DNA of 64,000 nucleotides, from contig CAZGXI010000014.1 in the NCBI GenBank assembly GCA_964529715.1, forward strand, positions 1 through 64,000. Direction: 5' to 3'. The stretch is from CAZGXI01 sp964529715. GTDB lineage: Bacteria; Chloroflexota; Anaerolineae; Aggregatilineales; Ch27. Below the pieces are notes generated by a model. It made no database searches. It saw nothing but the letters and a program-made list of their open reading frames with translations, and was not told the DNA's origin. The translations under genes were made by a program, and so were the position numbers. Below are positions 41,632-50,294 of the stretch, piece after piece (positions within the stretch are counted from its first letter, which is position 1; every line of letters starts with the position of its first letter).

Positions 41632-42903
41632 GTGGACGCCGTCAGGACGGAGGTGTACGGCTGGCAGGGCGTGGAACTGCGCAATGCCTGGGTCACGCTG
41701 CGCGCCGTGCCAGACATCGGCGGGCGCGTCGTCGGGTATCGTCTCGGTCCGTATGAATGCCTGTGGCTGAATAAACGGTATTTGGGAAAGTTGTTTACGC
41801 CGGAAGAGCACCTCGGCGATGGTTCGATGGACGCCTGGATCAACTACGGCGGCGACAAGACCTGGCCGGCCCCTCAAGGTTGGGACAACGACGACCAGTG
41901 GCACGGCCCGCCCGATCCGGTGCTGGACGGCGGGCGTTATACCCTGGACCTGTTGGAAGCGGATGAGATGTCGGCAACGGTGCGCATGACCAGCCCTGCC
42001 GATCCGCAAACTGGGATGCAGATCACGCGCCAGGCCACGCTGCACCATGGCGGCTCGCGCGTCACGCTGGCGCTCACCTTCACCAACACATCTGACCGTC
42101 CGCGCCGCTGGAGCATCTGGGACGTGTTTCAGCATCGGGCAGAGAAAATCCTGCCGGACGGTACGCTCACCCACCAAGACGCCTGCGCCGTCACCACGCC
42201 GCTCAACCCGGCCAGCCGCCATCCCAAAGGGTATCAGGTCATGTTCGCCGACCCGGCCAACCCACAATGGCAAGTCGAGGATGGGCTGTTCGTGGCGCGC
42301 TATCTATACCGCGTCGGCAAGGTCGGGCTGGACTCGCTGGGCGGCTGGATCGCTTTTAGCGACGCGGCGCAGGGCTATGCCTTCGCCGCGCAGTTCACGC
42401 CGCAGCCGGGGGCCGAATATCCCGATAACGGCTCGACAGTGGAGTGCTGGACGGTGGGCCTGGGAGAGGTGCCCGGCCTCAAGCTGAACTACGCGGGCAG
42501 CAGTATCTACTTAATGGAGACCGAGGTGCTCAGCCCGTTGTTCGACTTTGCGCCCGGCCAATCGCATACCTTCACGATTGCATGGGGCGTATGTCGCTGT
42601 CCGAGCAAGGTTGTAGGCGCGGCGGCGGCGGGTGTGGCTGCGCGGAAACTCTCTGCCGCCCACGACGGCGACCACGTGCACCTGCAAGGGGTGTTCGGCG
42701 TCTTCGACGCGGGGCAGGCTGTCCTACAACTGTTGGACAGCCAGGGGCGCGTGATCCGCCAACGGGCGTTGGGCGAGGTCGATCCGTTAACCGTGCTCAC
42801 GGTGGACGTGTTGTTGCCGTTGACGGGCGCAGCGGCAGCGCGGCTGGTTGTGGTTGCTACCGCCGACGGCCAGGAGCGGCTGTTGGACGAGACGGCAATT
42901 TGA
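41632..42903 (+). CDS. DUF4380 family protein (galactose-mutarotase-like fold)
   Basis: A 423-residue cytoplasmic protein. Residues 10-330 match DUF4380, an all-beta galactose-mutarotase/aldose-epimerase-like supersandwich: NAWVTLRAVPDIGGRVVGYRLG, YGGDKTWPAPQGW, and later WSIWDVFQH with a His-rich pocket. Such domains bind sugars, but no reaction is established. A C-terminal ~90-residue beta domain follows. Start GTG at 41632, with AAGGAGG five bases upstream. The sugar importer ends 100 bases downstream on the other strand. The context suggests handling of the imported sugar. Confidence 0.8.
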   Translation: MDAVRTEVYGWQGVELRNAWVTLRAVPDIGGRVVGYRLGPYECLWLNKRYLGKLFTPEEHLGDGSMDAWINYGGDKTWPAPQGWDNDDQWHGPPDPVLDGGRYTLDLLEADEMSATVRMTSPADPQTGMQITRQATLHHGGSRVTLALTFTNTSDRPRRWSIWDVFQHRAEKILPDGTLTHQDACAVTTPLNPASRHPKGYQVMFADPANPQWQVEDGLFVARYLYRVGKVGLDSLGGWIAFSDAAQGYAFAAQFTPQPGAEYPDNGSTVECWTVGLGEVPGLKLNYAGSSIYLMETEVLSPLFDFAPGQSHTFTIAWGVCRCPSKVVGAAAAGVAARKLSAAHDGDHVHLQGVFGVFDAGQAVLQLLDSQGRVIRQRALGEVDPLTVLTVDVLLPLTGAAAARLVVVATADGQERLLDETAI

Positions 42904-42966
42904 AAAAAACCAGTAGGGGATAGGTAGGGCGGCTGCAATCTGGCCGTTGATGAGGTAAGACGCCGC

Positions 42967-42990
42967 AGGGGCGCAACATGTTGCGCCCCT
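42967..42990. repeat. GTAG-family palindrome, third exact copy
   Basis: The same 24 bases as at 6249 and 27703, followed here by AC. It lies between the convergent DUF4380 and ABC-ATPase genes, 15 bases from the stop of the latter. Confidence 0.85.
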
Positions 42991-43004
42991 ACCTGATCTT
43001 GAAG

Positions 43005-44366
43005 TTAAGGCACGGCAGTGGGACAGCCATTGGCGTCTGAGCAGGAGACGCCATAAGCCTGCTGGAGCGCGTCGCCGGCAGCGTTGCGCACGGTGGAATA
43101 GTTATCGCGCAGAGAGGCCACCAGCGCCTCGTAAGCAGGCCGTCCGAGCGTGCCCACGCCGAGCGTTCTCCCGATCCGGCCCAGCGCCACTGCGGCGCGC
43201 TCGCGCACGCCAGGGTCGCCATCCTGGCTCAACGCCTGGGTCAGCGCCGTGATGACCTGTGGGTAAGGCTGTCGCCCCAGATACGAGGCGGCAATGGCCC
43301 GGCGGCTGGGATCAGTGTCTTCGAGCAGTTGGGTGATCAGGGCCTGGACTTCCTCGGTCAGTTCGACCTCGGCCATCGGCGTTGGCGTGGGGGTTGGCGT
43401 GGGCGGCGGCGGGCTGAACACCCCTGTGCCTGCCAGCAGCAGCAAGATCACAATCACGGCGGCGACCAACCCCAGCGCCAGATTGCGCGTGCGGACGTTG
43501 GCCTGCCGTGCGGCCTCCTGGCTGGGAGCGGCTTCGGCGGCCATCTTCCTGCCGATCTCCTGAATCTCGATGGCGCGTTGTTCTTGCTGTGGCCGCAAAC
43601 GCTCCGGCACCGGGCCGGCCATGATCATCTCGGCGATCTCCTGCTGGCTCACTTCATCCTTAAAGAAGTCGCCGATTTTGTGCCCGTGACTGATGATCGT
43701 GAAGCGGTCGGCCACCTGGTACACGTGGCCGATGTTGTGGGTGATGAAAATCACCGACAGCCCATGCTCCTTCGCCTGGCGCGTGTAATCGAGCACCTTC
43801 TGCGTTTCGCCGACCGAGAGGGCCGAGGTCGGCTCGTCCAGGATCAGTAGCTTGGAGCCAAAGTGCACCGCGCGGCCAATGGCAATAGACTGGCGCTCGC
43901 CGCCGGACAGTCGCAGCACTTCCTCTTCTGGGCGGCGGATTTCGATACCGATCTTCGCCAACGCCATGACCGTGTTGACGCTCATGGTCTGCTTGTCCAA
44001 CATCGGCAATGGCCCGATGTAACGGTGCGGCTCGCGCCCCAGGTAGAAGTTGCGCGAAATGCTCATCAGGTTAACCAGCGCCAGGTCCTGGTACACCGTC
44101 TCGATGCCCATTGCGCGGGCCGTCTTGGGCGAGTCGATGGTGACGGGCCGGCCTTCAAAGTAGATTTGCCCTTCGCTAGGGGTGTGAATGCCGGTCAGCA
44201 CCTTAATCAGCGTGGATTTGCCTGCGCCGTTGTCGCCCAACAGGCCGACGATCTCCCGGTGGTGGACGACGAAATTGACCTTACACAGCGCCTCGATCAG
44301 CCCGAAACGCTGGGTAATATTTTCCATATAGACCAGGGGTATTTGGTCGCCGTTCATGCTGGACAT
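43005..44366 (-). CDS. Ribose-type sugar ABC ATPase fused to a membrane helix and HEAT repeats
   Basis: A 453-residue protein. Residues 1-260 are a single sugar-import ATPase of the FrcA/RbsA class: Walker A GDNGAGKST (44-52), signature LSGGERQ (153-159), Walker B LLILDEPTSAL (173-183), H-loop His210. A linker (260-295) leads to one membrane helix (296-317), a Pro-Thr repeat (318-330), and two or three HEAT-like repeats (about 335-440: DTDPSRRAIAASYLG, GDPGVRERAAVALGRIG, STVRNAAGDALQ). The repeats would face outside. I know of no standard importer built this way. Reading frame and domain edges look intact. It is the last gene of the operon after binding protein and permease. Confidence 0.88.
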   Translation of the reverse strand: MSSMNGDQIPLVYMENITQRFGLIEALCKVNFVVHHREIVGLLGDNGAGKSTLIKVLTGIHTPSEGQIYFEGRPVTIDSPKTARAMGIETVYQDLALVNLMSISRNFYLGREPHRYIGPLPMLDKQTMSVNTVMALAKIGIEIRRPEEEVLRLSGGERQSIAIGRAVHFGSKLLILDEPTSALSVGETQKVLDYTRQAKEHGLSVIFITHNIGHVYQVADRFTIISHGHKIGDFFKDEVSQQEIAEMIMAGPVPERLRPQQEQRAIEIQEIGRKMAAEAAPSQEAARQANVRTRNLALGLVAAVIVILLLLAGTGVFSPPPPTPTPTPTPMAEVELTEEVQALITQLLEDTDPSRRAIAASYLGRQPYPQVITALTQALSQDGDPGVRERAAVALGRIGRTLGVGTLGRPAYEALVASLRDNYSTVRNAAGDALQQAYGVSCSDANGCPTAVP

Positions 44367-44375
44367 GGCATTCCC

Positions 44376-45743
44376 CTATCTCTGCCTGCGGACGTTGGTG
44401 TTGATGATGACGGCGGCGATCATGATCACGCCCAGGACGCCCCGAAACCAGCTGGCATCGACGCCGATCAGCACCAGCCCGGTCTTGAGCATCCCGCTGA
44501 GCAGCACGCCCAGCAACGCGCCGACGATGCTGCCATAGCCGCCGGAGAGCAGCGTGCCGCCGATGACCGCTGCCGCGATCACGTCCAGTTCATAGCCCTG
44601 GCCGCGCAGCGGTTCGACCACTTCAAAGCGCGCCGCTTCCATGATCCCCCCGACGGCGGCCATCGTTCCGGAGAGCATGAAATTGAGCACCTTCACCCGG
44701 TTGACGTTGACCCCCTGCGCGCGCGCCGCGCCGGGGTTGCCGCCGACAGCAAAGACGGAGTTCCCATAGCGCGTCTGGTTCATGATCACGGTGAATATCC
44801 CGGCCAGGACGAACCACCATACAATCGACGCGCGGAAGTTGCCGGGCAAGAACTCCAGTCGTCCGTTGAGGATGGTGAAGAACGGCACCTCTACCAGTCT
44901 GTTCAGGTCGCCGATATAGCTGATGATCGACTGGATCGCCAGGATGACGCCCGCCACCAGCACCGCTGCGATCAGCAGCAGCCGGATGACCGGGCCGATC
45001 TTGAGGCCGCCGCCGTTCTGGCGCAGGCGGTTCAGGTTGAACTGGATGGCCGGGCGCGAGAAGAACGCGATCACCGCGACAAGGCCAATACTGAATAAAA
45101 TAATCACCAAAGGATGAAATTGGGCGATGATTGGTGGCTGTAAATAGCGCGCAATCGTGCCGCCGGGGATGATGTTGAGCATGATCGAACGATAGAGATA
45201 TAGCGTGCCCAGTGTGACAATGAAGGAGGGGATGCGCGTCCAGATCAACAGCAGGCCGTTGACCAGCCCCAGCAGCGCCCCCGAACATAGGGCCACCAAG
45301 ACGGCCACCAGGCCGGGCAGGGGCGCAAAGGAAATGCCCAGCGACCGCACCGTCTCGTCGCTCAGGAACATCCCGACCAGCCCGCCCAGGCCGCTGTCGG
45401 CGGCGATGATGAAGATCAGCGCCGTCAGGCCCAGCGTCGAACCGACCGACAGGTCGAACTCGCCGGAGATCATCAGCACGGTGATTCCGACGGCCAGGAT
45501 GCCCTGCGACGTGGCGTTGGTGGCAACCGAGGAGATCGAGTCGGGGGTCAGGATTTGCGGTGACCGGAAGGTGGTGGTGCCGTCGGGGGCCACCTGGATG
45601 CTGGTTCCGACGATAAAGAAGAGGAAGACGGCGAAGAAGCCGATCAGGACGCCGATTTCAGGAGTGCGGCCAATGTATTCCCGAATCTGCTCCCACAGGA
45701 CTCCGGCGCCCCTCCGCTCGGTAAAGGAAATTTCTCTTGCCAA
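44376..45743 (-). CDS. Ribose-type (RbsC/BPD_transp_2) sugar ABC permease
   Basis: A 455-residue permease, longer than typical RbsC (about 320). Multiple helices include the family stretch GILAVGITVLMISGEFDLSVGSTLGL and GNPGAARAQGVNVNRVKVLNFMLSG near the end, with GGTLLSGGYGSIVGALLG following. An extra hydrophilic and membrane segment around residues 225-300 accounts for the length. Start is TTG at 45743 with AAGGAG 8 bases upstream. It is nine bases from the ATPase gene start, so the two are coupled. The importer belongs to the carbohydrate uptake 2 (CUT2) group. Confidence 0.92.
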   Translation of the reverse strand: MAREISFTERRGAGVLWEQIREYIGRTPEIGVLIGFFAVFLFFIVGTSIQVAPDGTTTFRSPQILTPDSISSVATNATSQGILAVGITVLMISGEFDLSVGSTLGLTALIFIIAADSGLGGLVGMFLSDETVRSLGISFAPLPGLVAVLVALCSGALLGLVNGLLLIWTRIPSFIVTLGTLYLYRSIMLNIIPGGTIARYLQPPIIAQFHPLVIILFSIGLVAVIAFFSRPAIQFNLNRLRQNGGGLKIGPVIRLLLIAAVLVAGVILAIQSIISYIGDLNRLVEVPFFTILNGRLEFLPGNFRASIVWWFVLAGIFTVIMNQTRYGNSVFAVGGNPGAARAQGVNVNRVKVLNFMLSGTMAAVGGIMEAARFEVVEPLRGQGYELDVIAAAVIGGTLLSGGYGSIVGALLGVLLSGMLKTGLVLIGVDASWFRGVLGVIMIAAVIINTNVRRQR

Positions 45744-45790
45744 GGCCGGTACTCCTTAGGTTAGTGTGGCAGTTTACGCGGGGATTGGCA

Positions 45791-45816
45791 TGAGAGGGGC
45801 CGGGCGGCCCCTCTCA
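45791..45816 (-). terminator. Perfect hairpin between binding-protein and permease genes
   Basis: TGAGAGGGGCC/GGCCCCTCTCA around GGGC, 26 bases past the binding-protein stop. As in the beta-glucoside operon, it probably boosts or isolates the binding-protein mRNA. There is no T-tract. Confidence 0.7.
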
Positions 45817-45842
45817 GCGGGTTCAACGATGCTTCACCGGGT

Positions 45843-46811
45843 CTAACGATAACCCATGCTGTTGAGTTCGATCACGCGGGCGACATTGCTGGCGTCCACC
45901 ACGTTCGGGCCGGTGAAGATGTCGTTCGCCGGCAGCAGCAGGAACTGGCTATTCAGGTACAGCCAGACGACCGTCTCGAAGCCCTGGACATACGGCTGCT
46001 GGTCGATGCACAGCAGCGTCACGCCGTCCTGGATGGCCTGGAAGATGGCCGGGCTGGTGTCGAATGTCGCGTGCACCACCTCGTCAGGGGTCACGCCATT
46101 TTCTTCGGCGTACTGATAGTACGATTCCGCCGGGCCAGGGCCGAGCGTCACGATGGCGTTGAAGCCTTCATTCGCGGCGAAGGCGTCGCCGATCAGACCC
46201 GCCGAGCCGGACACATTGTAGTCGATGGTGAAGCGCACGACCGGGATGCCCTCTTCTGCCATCACGCTCTCGACGCCGTTGCAGCGCGCCTCAAGGCCGG
46301 TGTGGCCGACTTCCTGGATCGGGCACAGCACGCCAGTGATCTCACGATCCGCCAGCAGGCGGCGCGCCACCGTCTGACCACCCAGGAATTCGCTGGAGCC
46401 GATATACATCAGGTGCGGCAGGCGCTCGCCCTCAGGACGGGTGTCCTGGGTGTTGAAAGCGATCACCGGGATGCCGGCATCGCGCGCGCGCACGACTGCA
46501 TCCTGGATCAGGGCCGGGACCGGCTCGGTGGTGCCGACGCCATCCGGCTCGGCGGCCAGCGCGTCATCCCAGAAGCCCACCATCGCCTCGTTGGAGGCGG
46601 TGTCGGCGCCCAGCCAGGTTGCGTCCACGTCCAGGAACGCCGCAGCGTCGGTCATACCCTTGATGACGGTAGTCCAGAAGACGTTGCCGGGGCCGCCGTG
46701 CGCGATCAGGAAGAATTGCAGGCGATCCGCCTGCGCCGAAGCACCGCCGACCAGGGCCAGCAGCAGACCCACCACGACCAGCAGAATAGTCAGGTTACGC
46801 TTGCGCAGCAT
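45843..46811 (-). CDS. CUT2-type sugar-binding protein
   Basis: A 322-residue periplasmic-binding-protein of the RbsB type. Residues 1-28 form a signal peptide (AQAD cleavage region). The mature part has the two-lobe pattern FFLIAHGGPGNVFWTTVIKGM, PALIQDAVVRARDAGIPVIAFNT and MAEEGIPVVRF. Monosaccharides are the usual ligands, but sugar-like compounds are also bound. The ATG at 46811 follows AGGAGGAGAA closely; the longer frame is shadow sequence. The gene heads the importer operon with permease and ATPase. No regulator is attached. Confidence 0.9.
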   Translation of the reverse strand: MLRKRNLTILLVVVGLLLALVGGASAQADRLQFFLIAHGGPGNVFWTTVIKGMTDAAAFLDVDATWLGADTASNEAMVGFWDDALAAEPDGVGTTEPVPALIQDAVVRARDAGIPVIAFNTQDTRPEGERLPHLMYIGSSEFLGGQTVARRLLADREITGVLCPIQEVGHTGLEARCNGVESVMAEEGIPVVRFTIDYNVSGSAGLIGDAFAANEGFNAIVTLGPGPAESYYQYAEENGVTPDEVVHATFDTSPAIFQAIQDGVTLLCIDQQPYVQGFETVVWLYLNSQFLLLPANDIFTGPNVVDASNVARVIELNSMGYR

Positions 46812-46996
46812 TTCTCCTCCTAAAAAGGTATGGATATGGATGGATATGCGAACAAGAGACGTAACTATCGGGCGAGTAGGCGGACTGCAATCGTCGATAC
46901 TACGCTCCTTTCCGTGCGAAGGAAACCTTCCGGGCCGGATGGGATAATATCGTTGCAGTACGGATGACTGGCCGCAAGTGGCCGGTAAACAAGGTG

Positions 46997-47024
46997 TACA
47001 TAGAATGTTATATACCTTTTTCAA
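46997..47024 (-). promoter_or_regulatory. Possible promoter of the CUT2 importer operon
   Basis: TTGAAA (47019-47024), 16-base spacer, TATGTA (46997-47002), about 190 bases upstream of the start. The 46812-47135 gap between divergent genes also holds a short ATGGAT direct repeat near 46830 and no gene. Confidence 0.35.
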
Positions 47025-47135
47025 AGAAATGCAAATGGTCCATTCTTTCGCCGGGGCGTTTCCCTGTGGATCAAATGCGCTCTGGGCGCTACACTACGGG
47101 CCTGTTAACTATTGTCTTGACGCGAGGGTTTCCCG

Positions 47136-47543
47136 ATGTCTGTCATTGACCGTTTGCTTGCCCCCCTGCGCGCTCTGGCGGCGAATGACCAGCGGCGGCG
47201 CTATCTGGCGCTGGTGATTGCAACGCTAGGGGTGTTGGCGTTGGTGTTTGGCATTTACACCTTTCTGGAAGCGCACAGCAAATACACCGAGTTGAGCGCC
47301 GTCGTTGAGCGATTGGGGCCGCCCACCGATCCCAATGACGCCAGCAATCACGCCTTCGCCCTGCTGCTGCGCGACCGTGACCGTGCCGGAACACGCCGCT
47401 TTGAAGGGGTGATGTTCATGGGTCTGGCGCTGGCAACCCTGGGGGTGGCCTATCTGGTCGCGCCAACACACCGACCCGCCGTCCCGTCCGACTCCCCCGA
47501 TTCCGCAACGCCGCTGCCGGGAACGCCCCCGGACCACCCCTGA
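47136..47543 (+). CDS. Small membrane protein with two helices, unknown
   Basis: A 135-residue protein. Helix 1 is YLALVIATLGVLALVFGIYTF (about residues 24-44) and helix 2 GVMFMGLALATLGVAYLVAP (about 91-110). A 45-residue loop rich in charged residues lies between, and a Pro/Ser/Asp tail follows. No family is recognised. GAGGG lies about 7 bases before the ATG. It stands alone between the importer operon (divergent) and the methyltransferase gene (convergent). No function can be inferred. Confidence 0.6.
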   Translation: MSVIDRLLAPLRALAANDQRRRYLALVIATLGVLALVFGIYTFLEAHSKYTELSAVVERLGPPTDPNDASNHAFALLLRDRDRAGTRRFEGVMFMGLALATLGVAYLVAPTHRPAVPSDSPDSATPLPGTPPDHP

Positions 47544-47717
47544 ACGACGAAAATCCTGCCCTTCGACTCCGGGCGTGTCGTCATTCACCCGGTGAAGCTG
47601 GCATCTGGCGTACAGACTCTGGGGCGCGTGTGAAAGAATGAGCCTGAACAATCGCGCGCATCCGGCTGCACTCATTGCTGTTGTGTAGCGTTACGCGAAA
47701 CTTTACTTTTTTGATGT

Positions 47718-47742
47718 CAATGACGTTATAATAACGTCATTG
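47718..47742. other. AT-rich 25-base perfect palindrome between convergent genes
   Basis: CAATGACGTTAT, one A, ATAACGTCATTG; it contains TATAAT at 47727-47732. It differs from the GC-rich palindromes elsewhere. It lies in the 369-base gap 47544-47912, which is AT-richer than its surroundings and otherwise holds only the hairpin at 47870. Confidence 0.75.
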
Positions 47743-47869
47743 TAACTTTAGAAAAGGATGCTTGTCAAGCAGTTGTTGCGCACTGCGAAACAGCGTTCCG
47801 AGAATAGAACGGCCCTGGCACCCGGCTGCGTGCTGCCAACGACGCCGGGAATACGCCCGATAGCCATAG

Positions 47870-47895
47870 CGTCGGCCCAGCGCACTGGGCCGACG
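47870..47895 (-). terminator. Perfect hairpin after the UroD-family gene
   Basis: CGTCGGCCCAG/CTGGGCCGACG around CGCA, 18 bases past the stop of the methyltransferase gene. No T-tract follows. Confidence 0.65.
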
Positions 47896-47912
47896 TTACC
47901 TGATTTGGGGGA

Positions 47913-49064
47913 TCAATAGTTACCGTATTCCCGCAGCGCCTCGACCATGGCAATCACGTTTTCTGGCGGCACATTCGCCTGAATATTGTGTACGGCGGCG
48001 AAGACGAAGCCGCCGTCTTTCGCCAGTGCATCGATGTTGCGACGCACGTCGTCGCGCACCTGCTGCGGCGTGCCGACGCCTAGTACGCGCTGCGTATCTA
48101 CACCACCGCCCCAGAAGGTCAGGTCCTTGCCGTACTCGCGCTTGAGTTCATAGGGGTCCATGCCGGTCGCGCTGAGCTGCACCGGGTTGAGGATGTCCAC
48201 GCCGTTCTCGATCAGGTCTGGGATAACCTTGCGGACTGCGCCGCACGAGTGGAAGAACAGCTTGGCGTTGGTCAGCTCGTGGATGCGCCCGAACAGGTAC
48301 TTCTGGCGCGGGGTCATCAGGCGGCGGAAGGTAGCGGGTGAGAAGAGCAGGTCGAATTGCCCGGCAAAGTCGTCGGCTTCCTGCACCACGTCCACGTAGT
48401 CGCCCACCAGCGGCAGGGCCTTTTCCCAATATTGCAGCTTGAGGTCGATGACCTTGTCCATCAGGTAGCCGATCAGGTCGGGGTCGCCGGCCAGGTCGGC
48501 GTAGTAATCGGCAAAGCCGCGCATCCAGGCTGTGATCTCCATAAAGCCTGCCGTCAGACCACCCAGGACGACCGCCTGCCCGGAGTCGGCAACCGCCTTC
48601 GCAGCCTCAGCCAGCCCTTCAAAGCGCGCCGGATCAACCGGGTCGGGCCAGGGATAGTGATCGATGGTCTCCCGCGTGATCGGGCCGGCCAGGGGATGCC
48701 GGAACATGTCGAAGAAAAAGCCGCCGTCTTTGGGCTTGCGCCAGCCGATGCCGAACTCATCGTAGAAGAAGTCATAGGCGGGATCGTCGGTTGTGTTAAC
48801 CTCAATGTGGAAGGTAGCCGAAGAACGCGGCGCGACGTTCGTCACGTCGGTCGGCCACAGCGCGCGCAGGTCGTCGTCGATGAACACGATCTGCTGGTTG
48901 ATGTCCATCAGGCGCGGCTCGACCGGGGGCAGCCCCAGTTTCTCGCGCAGCCGTTTATACGTGATGTGGTGCATACTGGTCAGCACCGTGCCGCCTAGAT
49001 CGAAGGGGATGCGGTCGGGTTCCTTGTGATTAAGGGCCAGTTTGACCCGTTCACGGGAGTTCAT
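47913..49064 (-). CDS. UroD-family (MtaA/CmuA-like) corrinoid-linked methyltransferase
   Basis: A 383-residue (beta/alpha)8 protein of the uroporphyrinogen decarboxylase superfamily. It starts with MNSRERVKLALNHKEPDRIPF, the standard form for the methyltransferase branch rather than HemE. The zinc-site segment FFHSCGAVRKVIPDLIENGVDILNPVQ is present (His and Cys), with a later Cys-free stretch FWGGGVDTQ. Members transfer methyl groups to or from corrinoid proteins such as the one encoded at 40841. The substrate could be a methylated sugar-like compound, given the importer between them, but this is a guess. AAAGGA lies 10 bases upstream. Confidence 0.88.
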   Translation of the reverse strand: MNSRERVKLALNHKEPDRIPFDLGGTVLTSMHHITYKRLREKLGLPPVEPRLMDINQQIVFIDDDLRALWPTDVTNVAPRSSATFHIEVNTTDDPAYDFFYDEFGIGWRKPKDGGFFFDMFRHPLAGPITRETIDHYPWPDPVDPARFEGLAEAAKAVADSGQAVVLGGLTAGFMEITAWMRGFADYYADLAGDPDLIGYLMDKVIDLKLQYWEKALPLVGDYVDVVQEADDFAGQFDLLFSPATFRRLMTPRQKYLFGRIHELTNAKLFFHSCGAVRKVIPDLIENGVDILNPVQLSATGMDPYELKREYGKDLTFWGGGVDTQRVLGVGTPQQVRDDVRRNIDALAKDGGFVFAAVHNIQANVPPENVIAMVEALREYGNY

Positions 49065-49148
49065 AGCGCGCTGTTCCTTTCAACAGAGAAGCGGGGGCGT
49101 TTGCACATAGCATACAACGTTTTGGCCAGATTGCACTATCGGCGGACC

Positions 49149-50279
49149 TCATGTTGTCCGGATTACGCCCACCAGCGTCGCCGACGCGACCTGGCGTATC
49201 TCGCCCGTATCCAGGCTTAGTTTCCACGTCCCGTCGCGGCGCGGGTTATAAAGCAGCACACCGTGTTCGTCGTCGGTCCAGGCCAGTGGCAGCAGGGGGC
49301 GGTCGAGCGGCGTTTCTAGCAGGGGACGCTGCTCGCCCTGTTTGGCCTCCACCACCACCAGCATAAACCGCTCCCGTCCGCTTCCGGCGCTGTCTAGCGT
49401 GACGTTATTTGCCAGGCTATACACGACCCGCTCGCCTTCTGGCGATACCAGTGCCGCGCCTGCCAGGGCGTAAGGCGGCGCGATGGTCGGGGCAAAGGTA
49501 TCTATGTTCGCCGCCAGGTCCCACACGCGCGCGTCGAAGCCGCCGGAGTCACTGGCCTGTTCCAGCCGAACAAAGTATTGCCCATCTGCCGAGAGCGCCG
49601 CCGCGCAGAAGCAGTTCGGCTCGAAGGGCAGGCGTTCCGGCGCGGGTTGTTCGGGACGCAGGCGGTGCACGTCGGCGTATTGGGGGTAGAAGAAGAACCC
49701 GCCCAGGCCGCCCGGCTGCCGGTCGAAGAAGAATGTGCTGTTGTCCGTGAGCGCCAGCGGCACGATGTGCAAAAAGGCGTCTGGGCCATCTTGCAACAGC
49801 ACGCGCTGATCGCCCCCGTCGGGGCGCGCCAGCGTCGTGAGGGTGGTTAACTGCCCATCTGCCGTGCGGTCGGTGCGCGTCCAGGCGATCCACTGCCCGT
49901 CCGGCGACACGACCCAATCGATCCGCGCCGTCTCCGGAATCGGCTGGATGAACGGGTGTGGCTCGACGCGGCCATCCGGCCAAGCGCGGGAGAGCGTCCC
50001 GTCTTCGGCGTTCTGGAACAGCACATAGCCGCCCACGACGGTGAAGCGGTCGCCGCGCACGTCTGCTGTCACCGCCTCGCCCGTAACCGGATCGACGAAG
50101 AACAGACGCGCGGCCCCGGCCTCGGCATTCGGCAGCGCGCGTAAGACGTAGACTTCGATGGGCGCGTTGTAGTTCCGCTGCGCCAGCGCCACAGGCAAAA
50201 AACCCAAAGAACTAACCACCAAGAGCGCCAAGATATTCAATTTTCCTGTGCGTCCTTGGCGGTGAAAAATTGCTTTCAT
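49149..50279 (-). CDS. Secreted beta-propeller protein (TolB/WD40-like), unknown
   Basis: A 376-residue exported protein with signal peptide (about residues 1-34, ending VALAQ) and repeating beta blades: VVSPDGQWIAWTRTD, ALSADGQYFVRLEQ, LVSPEGERVVYSLAN and WTDDEHGVLLYNP, the PD40-like SPDG pattern of TolB and related propellers. These proteins usually bind partners or ligands rather than catalyse. GGAG lies 7 bases before the ATG. It begins 15 bases past the sirtuin stop, so the two are probably cotranscribed. No link in function is evident. Confidence 0.75.
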   Translation of the reverse strand: MKAIFHRQGRTGKLNILALLVVSSLGFLPVALAQRNYNAPIEVYVLRALPNAEAGAARLFFVDPVTGEAVTADVRGDRFTVVGGYVLFQNAEDGTLSRAWPDGRVEPHPFIQPIPETARIDWVVSPDGQWIAWTRTDRTADGQLTTLTTLARPDGGDQRVLLQDGPDAFLHIVPLALTDNSTFFFDRQPGGLGGFFFYPQYADVHRLRPEQPAPERLPFEPNCFCAAALSADGQYFVRLEQASDSGGFDARVWDLAANIDTFAPTIAPPYALAGAALVSPEGERVVYSLANNVTLDSAGSGRERFMLVVVEAKQGEQRPLLETPLDRPLLPLAWTDDEHGVLLYNPRRDGTWKLSLDTGEIRQVASATLVGVIRTT

Positions 50280-50294
50280 GCATACGCTCCGGGG

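Noticed and set aside
43863..45098. 411-codon frame on the plus strand
   Set aside because: Antisense to the sugar permease and ATPase genes; Asp-, His- and Gln-rich shadow without motif.
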